Below are positions 26,748 through 35,731 of a stretch of 64,000 bases of DNA, one piece after another. The stretch's first letter is position 1. Every line of letters starts with the position of its first letter. The DNA is from Amphritea balenae (lineage in GTDB: Bacteria > Pseudomonadota > Gammaproteobacteria > Pseudomonadales > Balneatricaceae). The stretch covers positions 248,001-312,000 of the forward strand of contig NZ_RQXV01000002.1 of assembly GCF_003858655.1 (NCBI RefSeq). The letters are read 5' to 3'. The translations under genes were made by a program, and so were the position numbers. Below the pieces are notes generated by a model. That model was not told the origin of the DNA. It saw only the letters and a list, made by a program, of their open reading frames with translations, and did no database searches.

Positions 26748-27733
26748 AACAAGAGGCCTTTGAAGATCGTTATCAGTCCATCTGGGATCAGTTAGATGAG
26801 CAGTTGAGTGATCTGGAGAAGTTTCGCCTTCGTAGAGCCTCAAAAGACGAACTGCCAACCAACTTACCCCAGTTATACCGTCAGGTGTGTAACCATTATG
26901 CTTTAGCCCGGGCCCGGCGCTATAGTCCACTCTTAGTAGAGCAATTGCATCGGCTGGTGCTCAGAGGGCATCAGCAACTATATACTCGTCGGGGTGGTTG
27001 GTTCTGGCGTTTCCTGTCTTTTGTTGCCGTAGAGTTTCCCCGTAGCTTACGTCGTAATTTAAGCTATTTCTGGGTCGCCCTTGCGCTTTTTCTGGTGCCA
27101 GGCTTACTGCTAGGCAGTCTCTGTATGCTGGATGATAACCTGATCTATAGCGTTATGAGTGATGCTGAAGTGGCAAAGATGGAAGAGATGTACCGGCCCG
27201 ATAATAACCGTCCGGGCCGCACCATCGAGCGTAGTGCCGATTCTGATTTTGCTATGTTTGGTTTTTATATTTTCAATAACATAGGGATAGGTTTCAGGAC
27301 CTTTGCGATGGGGATTCTTGCGGGTGTTGGAACGGTATTTACCTTGTTTTATAACGGCCTGGTAATAGGCGGTGTAGCAGGTTATCTGAGTAGTCTGGGT
27401 TACTATGAAACCTTCTGGCCATTTGTCAGCGGACATTCTGCATTAGAGCTGACAGCAATCGTTATCTGTGGTGCAGCGGGGCTGATGTTGGGGCGGGGAG
27501 TCATTGCGCCGGGCCGGTACCGGCGTCTGGATGCTATTCGATTGCAGGCAGGATTGGCAGTTCCGTTAGTCATGGGGGCGGGCCTGATGCTCCTGGCCGC
27601 GGCGTTTATCGAAGCATTCTGGTCAGCCAGTGATCTGCCAAACATGATTAAGTACCTGTTTGGTATTCTGATGTGGGTGCTGATGACGCTGTATTTTATC
27701 TATGCTGGTCGGGGGGATGATGGAACTCGATAA
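26744..27733 (+). CDS. SpoIIM-like (stage II sporulation M family) membrane protein
   Basis: A 329-residue protein with a soluble N-terminal part (about 1-95) and a membrane domain of about five segments, including ISFRTFA-like GIGFRTFAMGILAGVGTVFT and SGHSALELTAIVICGAAGL, which mark the SpoIIM/DUF95 family. In Bacillus, SpoIIM is part of a peptidoglycan-degrading complex. In non-sporulating bacteria the family occurs with RDD, DUF4129, MoxR and DUF58 genes, exactly as here, and its role is unknown. Confidence 0.9.
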   Translation: MKQEAFEDRYQSIWDQLDEQLSDLEKFRLRRASKDELPTNLPQLYRQVCNHYALARARRYSPLLVEQLHRLVLRGHQQLYTRRGGWFWRFLSFVAVEFPRSLRRNLSYFWVALALFLVPGLLLGSLCMLDDNLIYSVMSDAEVAKMEEMYRPDNNRPGRTIERSADSDFAMFGFYIFNNIGIGFRTFAMGILAGVGTVFTLFYNGLVIGGVAGYLSSLGYYETFWPFVSGHSALELTAIVICGAAGLMLGRGVIAPGRYRRLDAIRLQAGLAVPLVMGAGLMLLAAAFIEAFWSASDLPNMIKYLFGILMWVLMTLYFIYAGRGDDGTR

Positions 27734-29234
27734 GCTGGAAATATCTTTGCGTCGGCGTAGTGCCTGGGAAGCGATTGATCTGGGCTTTGCGCTGGCCCGG
27801 CGTTGGTTTGTACCTCTCTGGCTGCTCTGGTTAACCAGTGCAGTACCTTTAGGTGTGCTGTTGTTTCTGTTATTCAATGAGCAGCTATGGTTGTTGATGA
27901 TACTGGTTTGGTGGTTTAAACCTTTGTATGAACCTCCTTTATTGTTCTGGTTGAGTCGGGCTGTGTTTGGCGAACAGTTGAAGGTGAAAACTGTTATCCG
28001 CCAATGGTGGTCTGTCATACGGCCACAGCTGTTTATCAATCTTACTTTGCGTCGCTTTAATCCATCCCGCTCCTTTACCATGCCGGTTGCGCTATTGGAG
28101 CAGCTCAAAGGTAAGGCACGCCGTAGCCGGATTAGTGTTCTGGGCAAGAATCAACATGCGGCAACCTGGCTGACCATTGTCGGCATCCATCTGGAAACGA
28201 TTCTGGAGTTGGCATTTATAACGACCTTGTTTGTGTTGATACCTGAAGACCTGCGTTGGATCAGTCTTGATGATCTGATCATAGCACCGGGTCGAATCGG
28301 CGAGTGGCTGCAGTTGGCCGGCGGGTTACTTTGTATGTCGCTGATTGCACCTTTTTATGTGGCCGCAGGTTTTGCCCTTTATCTACATCGCCGAAGTGAA
28401 CTGGAAGCCTGGGACATTGAGATCAGTTTTCGTCAAATCAATGAACGCGTACGAGAAAGCCAGACAAGTAAATCGAAACGTTTCCTGTCGATGTCAGTTT
28501 TATTTATCGCCTTATCGGGTTTGGCAGTGTTTCATCCGATCGCTGAAGCGGCGGGCAAACTGTCCGCGCGAGAGGCGAAGCCTGTTATAGAACAGGTACT
28601 GGCTGATGATGATTTTGGCCATACGGAAGAGACTCAATACTGGAAATATGTAGGGTCGACGGATAGTGAAGAGGCTGAAGCTGAAGATCACTGGTTTATC
28701 GAGCTACTTGAAATGCTGTTTAAGCGTATTGGTGGCTTTTTTGAAGGCTATGCCAGTATTGGTAAAATTCTGATCTGGATTGTCGGCATTAGTCTGGTGG
28801 TTTATCTGATTTACCGGGTGATGGGAAATACGCAATGGTTTTCAGGCTTAAAGCGATCTAGAAAACGCAACATTAATACGCCGGTTGAGTTATTTGGTCT
28901 TGATCTGAGGCCGGAACAGTTACCTGATAATCCTGCGGCTATTGCTCAGCAGTTAGCTGAGGCAGGTGAATATCGTGAAGCACTCAGCTTGTTGTATCGA
29001 GGTGCGCTGGTATATCTGGTTACTGAACAGGCTATAGATATACCTGATAGCGCAACGGAGGGGGAATGTCAGCTATTGGTGAGCCAATATCGAGATGTCG
29101 ATGAATCGGAATATTTTAGCCAGCTGACGCATAGTTGGTTAGCAATGGCTTATGGTCATATCTTGCCAGAACAGGAACAGGTTCTGGTCTTATGTCAGCA
29201 ATGGTCGGGGGTATTTGGTCATGAGCCTGGCTAA
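27720..29234 (+). CDS. DUF4129-domain membrane protein
   Basis: About 504 residues with several membrane segments in the first 280, a further one around 352-372, and a C-terminal DUF4129 domain (EYREALSLLYRGALVYLVTE ... CQLLVSQYRDVDESEYF ... THSWLAMAYG). Function unknown; the domain is characteristic of MoxR/DUF58 neighbourhoods. Two ATGs stand together at 27717 and 27720 after a GGGGGG run; 27720 is chosen for spacing. It overlaps SpoIIM by 14 bases and the next gene by 14 bases. Confidence 0.85.
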   Translation: MELDKLEISLRRRSAWEAIDLGFALARRWFVPLWLLWLTSAVPLGVLLFLLFNEQLWLLMILVWWFKPLYEPPLLFWLSRAVFGEQLKVKTVIRQWWSVIRPQLFINLTLRRFNPSRSFTMPVALLEQLKGKARRSRISVLGKNQHAATWLTIVGIHLETILELAFITTLFVLIPEDLRWISLDDLIIAPGRIGEWLQLAGGLLCMSLIAPFYVAAGFALYLHRRSELEAWDIEISFRQINERVRESQTSKSKRFLSMSVLFIALSGLAVFHPIAEAAGKLSAREAKPVIEQVLADDDFGHTEETQYWKYVGSTDSEEAEAEDHWFIELLEMLFKRIGGFFEGYASIGKILIWIVGISLVVYLIYRVMGNTQWFSGLKRSRKRNINTPVELFGLDLRPEQLPDNPAAIAQQLAEAGEYREALSLLYRGALVYLVTEQAIDIPDSATEGECQLLVSQYRDVDESEYFSQLTHSWLAMAYGHILPEQEQVLVLCQQWSGVFGHEPG

Positions 29235-30474
29235 CAAAATATTACTCTGGACCTTGGCTGCACTGCTTCTATTGGGAGTGTCCTGGTATACGGTTTGGTT
29301 TTTTACTAACTATGAACGCCAGACGAAACAGGAATTAGTCGATATTTCACCTGAAGCCCGGCGTAACCCCTGGCTGGCGGCTGAACGCTACCTGCAACAA
29401 CTGGGTTATTCGACCGAAACCTATTCTGGTCGGGATCAAACCGCTAATCTGCCGCCGGTCACTGATACGTTGTTACTCCGAAGGTTACAAACGGAGATGA
29501 CCGATACCCAGCTTTACCGGTTAAATGATTGGGTCGAAGCCGGTGGTACCTTAATTATTAGTCCTCAGGTTTTTACTGACACTGAAAATATAAAAGAGTC
29601 ATTTATACAAGATCTTGGGGTGCGTTTACGTGAATCTTTATCCATCGAGAATGATGATACCGATGAGACTGTTGCGGTAGAAACCGGTGTTGCAGAATCA
29701 GCATCTGAAAGCTCTGTTGCTGATAAGAATGAAGCGAAAGCTGACCCTGAAAAGCGCTACCATCAAGTCAGCTTTACTCTCTTTGGTGAACCTGAATCTA
29801 TCTCAGCGGGCTTTCGTCGTGACCGGTTTCTTGAGGATAGTGATAGCTGGGCCGTAGAGCGAGGCGGTAACGGTGCTGAGTATCACTATCTGAGGTTTGA
29901 GATTGGACAGGGAGCTGTTGCGGTGCTGAGTGATCTTGATCTGTTCTCCAATGAGCGGATAGGCCAGCTGGATCATGCCTTTATACTCGGCCATATGGTT
30001 GCTGATAGTCCCAGAGTCTGGTTGCAATATAGTCCTGATATGCCTGGTTTACCTGAGTTGTTGTGGCAAAAAATGCCTTTTGTCGTCATCAGCTTACTGC
30101 TCTTATTGATACTGATGGGGTGGCGACTATTTCTCTATACCGGTCCGACCCTTTCTTTACAGGATAGGCAGCGCCGTAACCTTTTAGAACATATCGAAGC
30201 GACAGCTTCCTACGCCTGGCGAATAGATCGTGGGCGGGGCATGTTTGAGTCAAATCGACAAGCGCTTGAACAAGCCTGGCGGCGACGACATCCGGTCTTG
30301 AACCCCATGACACAAGCCCAGCGCGGCGAATGGATTGGTGAAAAAACAGGTATGACTGCCAGTGCAGTAGAACGCAGCCTTTATCATTCGATAGATAAAG
30401 ATCAGGATTTTATTAAAGCGACGCTGGTATTGCAGCAGTTAGCCAGTGGATTAAAACAGCGGGAGTTAGGATGA
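29221..30474 (+). CDS. DUF4350-domain membrane protein
   Basis: A 417-residue protein with an N-terminal membrane anchor (about 7-27), a large extracytoplasmic region and a second segment near residue 290. The N-terminal half shows DUF4350 features (RRNPWLAAERYLQQLGYSTE ... LNDWVEAGGTLIISPQ), a flavodoxin-like fold often called GATase-like. A polar, acidic stretch (about 145-180) interrupts it. ATG 29221 lies inside the end of the DUF4129 gene; the frame extends upstream but without membrane-anchor character. Its stop overlaps the moxR start. Confidence 0.85.
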   Translation: MSLANKILLWTLAALLLLGVSWYTVWFFTNYERQTKQELVDISPEARRNPWLAAERYLQQLGYSTETYSGRDQTANLPPVTDTLLLRRLQTEMTDTQLYRLNDWVEAGGTLIISPQVFTDTENIKESFIQDLGVRLRESLSIENDDTDETVAVETGVAESASESSVADKNEAKADPEKRYHQVSFTLFGEPESISAGFRRDRFLEDSDSWAVERGGNGAEYHYLRFEIGQGAVAVLSDLDLFSNERIGQLDHAFILGHMVADSPRVWLQYSPDMPGLPELLWQKMPFVVISLLLLLILMGWRLFLYTGPTLSLQDRQRRNLLEHIEATASYAWRIDRGRGMFESNRQALEQAWRRRHPVLNPMTQAQRGEWIGEKTGMTASAVERSLYHSIDKDQDFIKATLVLQQLASGLKQRELG

Positions 30475-31454
30475 GCGATACGCAGGGACAGAATCAACTG
30501 TCGGAAAAAGTGCTACGCAAAGTCGGGCAGCTGGAGCAGGAAATTAGCCGCGCCGTTATAGGTCAGCGTCAGGTCATTCGGGATACGACTATTGCACTAC
30601 TGGCCGGAGGCCATGTATTAGTCGAGGGTGTTCCGGGGTTGGGCAAAACCCTACTGGTTCGCAGCCTGGCTGCAGCTGTTGGCGGAGTATTTAACCGGGT
30701 TCAGTTTACCCCGGACCTGATGCCCAGTGATATCAGTGGGCATATCATGTTTGATCGTAAAACTGACTCTTTCCGGGTTCGTAAAGGGCCGGTGTTCTGT
30801 AATTTCCTGCTGGCGGATGAGATTAACCGTGCTCCCGCTAAAACGCAGTCAGCGTTGCTGGAAGTGATGCAGGAGCAGCAGGTGACTATTGAAGGGCAAT
30901 CGTTCAGTTTACAGCTACCTTTCCTGGTACTGGCGACCCAAAATCCAATTGAGCAGGAAGGTACATATCCTTTACCGCAGGCTCAACTGGATCGCTTTCT
31001 GTTAAAAGTGTTTATTGATTACCCGGATGCCGACGAAGAACTGCAGATGGTGCAACAGATAACCGGGGATGCCGTAGGTGACAAACTGGATGTGTCTGCT
31101 GTAGAGGAGGTGTTACAGCCGGCAGAGATCATTAGTTTGCAGAAATACACCGCTCAACTTGAAGTTGATGAACAGATAATCGCTTATGCTGTGCGTATAG
31201 CCCGGGCGACCAGAGACTGGAGTGGTATCGAAAATGGCAGTGGTCCGCGGGGAAGTATCGCCATGTTAAGGGCCGGACGTGCCAATGCGGTGTTAGCCGG
31301 ACGTAATTTTGTCACGCCAGATGATATAAAAGCGGTAGCCCCGGCCGTTTTACGGCACCGGATTAAACTGACGGCTGATCTTGAGATTGAAGGTTACCAG
31401 CCTGATGATGTGTTGAAAGATATCCTCAGTAATGTGGAGGCGCCACGGGTATGA
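30471..31454 (+). CDS. MoxR-family AAA+ ATPase
   Basis: A 327-residue AAA+ ATPase. Walker A is GVPGLGKT (residues 53-60), Walker B includes LLADEIN with Asp116-Glu117, and ATQNPIEQEGTYPLPQAQLD follows. MoxR ATPases act as chaperones that insert metal or cofactor or assemble protein complexes, generally together with von Willebrand-like or DUF58 partners. Here it is translationally coupled on both sides (4-base overlaps with DUF4350 and DUF58). The client is unknown. Confidence 0.95.
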   Translation: MSDTQGQNQLSEKVLRKVGQLEQEISRAVIGQRQVIRDTTIALLAGGHVLVEGVPGLGKTLLVRSLAAAVGGVFNRVQFTPDLMPSDISGHIMFDRKTDSFRVRKGPVFCNFLLADEINRAPAKTQSALLEVMQEQQVTIEGQSFSLQLPFLVLATQNPIEQEGTYPLPQAQLDRFLLKVFIDYPDADEELQMVQQITGDAVGDKLDVSAVEEVLQPAEIISLQKYTAQLEVDEQIIAYAVRIARATRDWSGIENGSGPRGSIAMLRAGRANAVLAGRNFVTPDDIKAVAPAVLRHRIKLTADLEIEGYQPDDVLKDILSNVEAPRV

Positions 31455-32755
31455 TCCCGTCGATCAGGGCGCTGGGGATTGTTGCAGTGCTGCTTGGTTT
31501 GTCATTACTGACTATCTGGTGGCCTGAACTTTATCTGCTACGAGACTTGTGTGCGGCTGTTATTGTTGCTGCGTCGTTGCTTGATATTTTGTTAGTGCGA
31601 CGTGAACCCATGGTTGAGGTGAGCCGCGAACTGCGTGGTAGTGTACCGGTTGGGGTATGGAGTGAAGTTAAGCTGCAAGTAACCAACGCAGGGGGGCGTC
31701 CACAGTGGTTAACACTGCATGATCATCACCCAGCGGAATACGCCACTGAAGGTTTACCGCAACACATAACAGTGCCTGCTGAACGTAGTGCCCGCTTAAC
31801 TTATAAGGTTCGACCGGATAGCCGGGGGGATGGACATTTTAACGGTGTTGATCTGGTTTCAGTTTCACCGTTGGGGTTGTGGCAGCGTAAGCGTTTTGTC
31901 AGCTTGCCGCAAACAGTTAAAGTCTATCCAAACTTCCGGGCTATCAGTCAGTATACCTTGCTGGCCACGGATCATCAGTTAAGTCAGTTGGGCGTGAAGC
32001 ATCGCCTGCGCCGGGGTGAGGGCAATGACTTTCACCAGTTAAGGGGGTATCGGGCGGGTGATTCGCTGCGTCAGATCGACTGGAAGGCAACATCACGCTA
32101 TCACAAACTGATCTCTAAGGAGTATCAGGATGAGCGGGATCAGCAGATACTGTTTATGTTGGATTGCGGTCGGCGTATGCGCCATAGCGAAGCTGAAGGT
32201 GGGCATCTTGATCAGGCCCTTAATGCCATGTTGTTGCTGGCCTATGTTGCCGCAGAGCAGGGCGATGCCGTGGGTTTTCATACCTTTGGGGGTGAGCAAC
32301 GCTGGTTTCCACCTGCCAAGGGCGGTTCTGTGGTGCGGCAGATGATCGCCGGTACCTACGATATTGAAGCGACCCTTGAAGCGGCGGATTATCTGGAAGC
32401 TGCTCGTCAGTTAATGCCGCTGCAACGGCGTCGGGCATTAATCGTTATAGTGACCAATACCCGGGATGAAGACAGTGATGATCTTGTCACTGCGGTACGG
32501 TTGTTGTCCCGTCGTCATCTGGTGGTGGTTGCTGATCTGCGGGAAGAGATACTGGATCGTTGTCAGGCCGAACGGGTTGGAGACCTTGATTCAGCCTTGC
32601 GCTTTCATGGTCTGCAGGAGTATCTGGAAAGCCGTGCTCGTCATCACGATCTGTTACGTCATCAGGGGGCTGTCACTATGGATCTGCTGGCTAAACAGTT
32701 ACTGGTCGCGCTGGTGAATCAGTATTTCACAGTTAAAGCGTCAGGACGTTTGTAA
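31451..32755 (+). CDS. DUF58-domain protein, MoxR partner
   Basis: A 434-residue protein with two N-terminal membrane segments (about 5-45), a beta-rich region, and the DUF58 core YRAGDSLRQIDWKATSRYHK and DERDQQILFMLDCGRRMR. The second stretch begins a von Willebrand A-like fold with a metal-site pattern (D-x-G-x-x-M). DUF58 proteins are the usual partners of MoxR ATPases. It closes the coupled gene series. Confidence 0.92.
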   Translation: MIPSIRALGIVAVLLGLSLLTIWWPELYLLRDLCAAVIVAASLLDILLVRREPMVEVSRELRGSVPVGVWSEVKLQVTNAGGRPQWLTLHDHHPAEYATEGLPQHITVPAERSARLTYKVRPDSRGDGHFNGVDLVSVSPLGLWQRKRFVSLPQTVKVYPNFRAISQYTLLATDHQLSQLGVKHRLRRGEGNDFHQLRGYRAGDSLRQIDWKATSRYHKLISKEYQDERDQQILFMLDCGRRMRHSEAEGGHLDQALNAMLLLAYVAAEQGDAVGFHTFGGEQRWFPPAKGGSVVRQMIAGTYDIEATLEAADYLEAARQLMPLQRRRALIVIVTNTRDEDSDDLVTAVRLLSRRHLVVVADLREEILDRCQAERVGDLDSALRFHGLQEYLESRARHHDLLRHQGAVTMDLLAKQLLVALVNQYFTVKASGRL

Positions 32756-32836
32756 ATTCGTTTTGTTGCTGCTGTAAGCGCTTGTTAGCCGCTGGTGTAA
32801 TTCGCTCAATTATCTGTCTCGAGATAGAATCTTTGG

Positions 32837-33577
32837 ATGTATGAACCTTTAACGTTTTTCATCATTGCTACAACCTTTGTTCTGGCGGGCACCGTTAAAG
32901 GTATTACCGGTTTGGGATTGCCAACCGTCATTCTGGCTCTGTTAACCATAGTGCTCGATCTGCACAATGCCATGGCTTTACTTATTATTCCTTCGTTATG
33001 TACAAATCTCTGGCAGGCTTTCGATGGCCGACATAGCCGGGTAGTGCTGAAGCGTTGCTGGCCGTTTTTACTGCCGGCAACACTATTTATTGGCTTAGGT
33101 GGTCAGTTATTGACGGTCATTGAGCCACAACTATTATCAGGCTTACTTGGCTTGCTACTCATATGTTACGCATCACTAAACCTGTTGGGTATGCGGTTGC
33201 AGATAACAGAGGAGCAGTCTGTTTGGATAGGTCCTGTTCTTGGTGCCATAAATGGTACCTTTACCGGCATGACCGGCTCTTTCGTGGTACCTGGTGTATT
33301 GTATCTACAGTCACTTGGTTTAACCCGGGATCAACTGATTCAGTCAATGGGTATGCTGTTTAGCCTATCGACTTTAGCGTTGGCATTGAGTTTAAGTGGG
33401 CAAGGTCTGTTGAATACGGATCAGTTACTACTTTCTTTCACAGGATTGCTGCCCGCATTAGCAGGCATGGTGCTGGGTAAAAAGATACGTCAGAAATTGT
33501 CCGAAGAATTGTTTCGAAAGGTGCTGTTTCTCGTATTGCTTCTACTTGGAATCTATATTGTGAGTTCATTGATCTGA
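32837..33577 (+). CDS. TauE/SafE-family permease
   Basis: A 246-residue protein of about eight membrane segments with the family's paired motifs: GTVKGITGLGLPTVILALLT near the start and LGAINGTFTGMTGSFVVPGV in the middle. The family exports sulfite, sulfoacetate or related organic anions. No neighbour indicates the substrate. It is probably transcribed with the DUF2007 gene 17 bases downstream. Confidence 0.88.
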   Translation: MYEPLTFFIIATTFVLAGTVKGITGLGLPTVILALLTIVLDLHNAMALLIIPSLCTNLWQAFDGRHSRVVLKRCWPFLLPATLFIGLGGQLLTVIEPQLLSGLLGLLLICYASLNLLGMRLQITEEQSVWIGPVLGAINGTFTGMTGSFVVPGVLYLQSLGLTRDQLIQSMGMLFSLSTLALALSLSGQGLLNTDQLLLSFTGLLPALAGMVLGKKIRQKLSEELFRKVLFLVLLLLGIYIVSSLI

Positions 33578-33594
33578 TCGTTAGGAAATGAGTT

Positions 33595-33915
33595 ATGCAG
33601 GTTATTTACCGCGCTGCAGATATAACTGAGGCGCATATCATGGTGGGCATGTTGCGGGCTGAAGGAATAGACGCTGAAGCCGGAGGTCACTACCTACAGG
33701 GAGGTGTTGGAGAGTTAGGCGCAATGAATTTTGCGACGGTCTCGGTGGCAGCGAAAGATGTCGATACGGGGATAGCGCTAATTAGGGAATACGAACAGGC
33801 AGCTAAGGACCCAGTCAGGCTAAGTCAGAAAGAGGGGGTTAGGTTGTCACCATATATGTACCTGCCTCTTATCGTTTTACTTATCGGTCTGATTATCTAC
33901 GGCATAGTGATCTGA
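33595..33915 (+). CDS. DUF2007-domain protein
   Basis: A 106-residue protein with an N-terminal DUF2007 domain (VIYRAADITEAHIMVGMLRAEGIDAEA), a ferredoxin-like fold labelled putative signal transduction, and a C-terminal membrane segment (about 85-105). AGGAAATGAGTT precedes ATG 33595. Function unknown. Confidence 0.85.
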   Translation: MQVIYRAADITEAHIMVGMLRAEGIDAEAGGHYLQGGVGELGAMNFATVSVAAKDVDTGIALIREYEQAAKDPVRLSQKEGVRLSPYMYLPLIVLLIGLIIYGIVI

Positions 33916-33980
33916 AAACGGCTTGCTGAATCAGTAACGCTAAATAAACCAATACAGGCTAATAAATATGGAATACTGCG

Positions 33981-34538
33981 ATGGGTGAACAATTAAAACA
34001 ACTGGATGAAAAGCTGATCAGTTTTATTAATGATCAGCAGCTATATTTTGTTGGCACAGCGGGTGCTGAAGGCTTTGTTAATGTTTCCCCAAAAGGGATG
34101 GATAGCTTTCGTGTCATTAGTGAAACCAGGGTTGCCTGGCTCAACCTGACCGGCAGTGGTAATGAAAGTGCCAGTCATGTGCAGGAAAACAGCCGCATGA
34201 CGGTCATGTTTTGTTCTTTTGATAAAACTCCGCTCATTTTACGTCTGTATGGTAGCGCAAGGGTAATTCATGAGCGGGATAGCGAGTGGAGTGAGTGGCT
34301 AGGGTTATTTCCTGATTATGAAGGTGCCCGACAGGTTTTTCTGTTGGATATTGAAATGGTACAAACCTCCTGCGGCTTTGCTGTGCCTTATTTTGAACCT
34401 AAGGGAGAGCGGTCAACATTGGTCCGTTGGGCTGAGAAAAAGGGTAAGCAAGGCGTCGCTGATTTTCAGAAGAAACATAACCTGAAAGATCTTAATGGCC
34501 GTGATACAGGCTTGCTTAAGCGGGTGCTAAGTGAATGA
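33981..34538 (+). CDS. Pyridoxamine 5'-phosphate oxidase-like flavoprotein
   Basis: A 185-residue soluble protein of the PNPOx-like split-barrel family, which binds FMN, F420 or haem. Family features are FVGTAGAEGFVNVSPKGMDSFR, VAWLNLTGSGNESASHVQEN and RMTVMFCSFDKTPLILRLYG. The real substrate is unknown; it is not the classical PdxH, which has different conserved residues. The 3' end seems to be imperfectly repeated after the stop. Confidence 0.85.
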   Translation: MGEQLKQLDEKLISFINDQQLYFVGTAGAEGFVNVSPKGMDSFRVISETRVAWLNLTGSGNESASHVQENSRMTVMFCSFDKTPLILRLYGSARVIHERDSEWSEWLGLFPDYEGARQVFLLDIEMVQTSCGFAVPYFEPKGERSTLVRWAEKKGKQGVADFQKKHNLKDLNGRDTGLLKRVLSE

Positions 34539-34569
34539 TACAAAGGATTGCTTGAATAATGGTGCGAGT
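34502..34569 (+). repeat. Imperfect echo of the PNPOx-like gene's 3' end
   Basis: TGATACAGGCTTGCTTAAG at 34502 runs to GGTGCTAAGT at the gene end. A similar TGATACAAAGGATTGCTTGAA begins at 34536 and runs to GGTGCGAGT. The period is about 34 bases with small insertions. Confidence 0.5.
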
Positions 34570-35062
34570 CTTTGCTAAAGAGCCTCTAGCGGATTTGGAC
34601 TGTTAGTCCGAACTATAAAAATACGAAAGAGAAGTGTATACCAAAGCCTTTGGTATGTTGGTTCAACATCTGTTTAATCACCAGACTCATCACAGAGGGT
34701 AGTTAAGTACACTGCTATCTCAGGCCGGTATCGATATAGGAATAACCGATCTGTTGCTGATAATCCCCGATGCGGAGTGAGCAAAAAACCGCCCCCTTTT
34801 ATTTTTTGTAAACAGACTGCTTATACCCACATTGGGGGTACAAATGAGTTGTTTTCAGGTTAATTTCATTACCATGTATTACATTTGATTTGCAGAGCAG
34901 ATTAATCTGTCTTTTAAGTAAGATTAAAAGGTCTCAGTTTGGTGCGGTAGTCCTGGCGTATTAAGAAAGGATTTGATTATTTTTTTGTATCAATTCAGCA
35001 CTCAGTTTTGTGGAACGCCTGAATTTAACCGCTGTACTTTCGGTCTATAGGGAAAAAATAAT
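34570..35062. other. Gene-free stretch with two short palindromes
   Basis: No coding region is supported. It contains GGAC/GTCC (34597-34609), an 8-bp inverted repeat ATACCAAA/TTTGGTAT (34638-34656), and AT-rich sequence before the cytochrome P460 gene. The second palindrome could be an operator or part of a terminator without T-run. No sigma-70 promoter of good quality was recognised. Confidence 0.5.
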
Positions 35063-35584
35063 ATGAAGCCCAGTAATTTAATCAAAGCCGGTTTGTTCCT
35101 TTCTATTAGTGGTCTGGTGGTTGGTTGTGCCTCCGCGCTGGATTATTCTGGTAATACTGATGCCCGTTGGGCAGATTTTAAAAGTTGGACCAAAATTACG
35201 CAGGATCGTACCAGTACCGGAGATCCGACAGGTTTGGTTAGCGGTGTCCATAAAGGTCGTGACGGCTATCGTGATGTCTATGTTAACGATATTGGTCTGG
35301 CAACAAATCAGGGTACAGCTCCCTATAATTACCCTGTAGGAAGCGTAATTGTTAAGGAACAGTTTGATGATCTGGCGGCGTTTAAAGCACAAAAGCCAAC
35401 CGATCTGACCATAATGGTTAAGATCAGAGACAGTGCCACGCCTGATGCGAGCAACTGGGCCTGGGCTGCCGGGTATGATGCTAAGTTAGAAGAAGTGAAT
35501 GCTTTCTGTAGCGGCTGCCACTCTGCAGCAGCGAAGGATGATTTCGTTTTCACTAATGAAGATTTTCTTAAGAAGTTTCATTAA
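35063..35584 (+). CDS. Cytochrome P460-family haem protein
   Basis: A 173-residue exported c-type haem protein. The haem-attachment motif CSGCH is at residues 149-153 near the C-terminus, as in P460 proteins, and VIVKEQFDD precedes it. P460 enzymes oxidise hydroxylamine or nitric oxide through an unusual Lys-linked haem; many relatives have unknown roles. The N-terminus is a signal peptide ending LVVGCASA, where VVGC resembles a lipobox, so it may be a lipoprotein. It is a single gene with its own terminator. Confidence 0.88.
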   Translation: MKPSNLIKAGLFLSISGLVVGCASALDYSGNTDARWADFKSWTKITQDRTSTGDPTGLVSGVHKGRDGYRDVYVNDIGLATNQGTAPYNYPVGSVIVKEQFDDLAAFKAQKPTDLTIMVKIRDSATPDASNWAWAAGYDAKLEEVNAFCSGCHSAAAKDDFVFTNEDFLKKFH

Positions 35585-35618
35585 ACGCTTAGGGTTTTCT
35601 GTTTAGATTGAGCAAAGA

Positions 35619-35648
35619 ATGCCTGTATCATTAGATACAGGCATTTTT
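35619..35648 (+). terminator. Intrinsic terminator of the cytochrome P460 gene
   Basis: A perfect 11-bp stem, ATGCCTGTATC (35619-35629) with GATACAGGCAT (35634-35644), loop ATTA, then TTTT. Confidence 0.92.
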
Positions 35649-35731
35649 CGTTGGCAGTAAGCTGAGCTTATTTGTGGCTGGTTATTTTAAGAGTCAGCTT
35701 TTGATAGCTTGTCGCTTAATGACTAGCCCGC

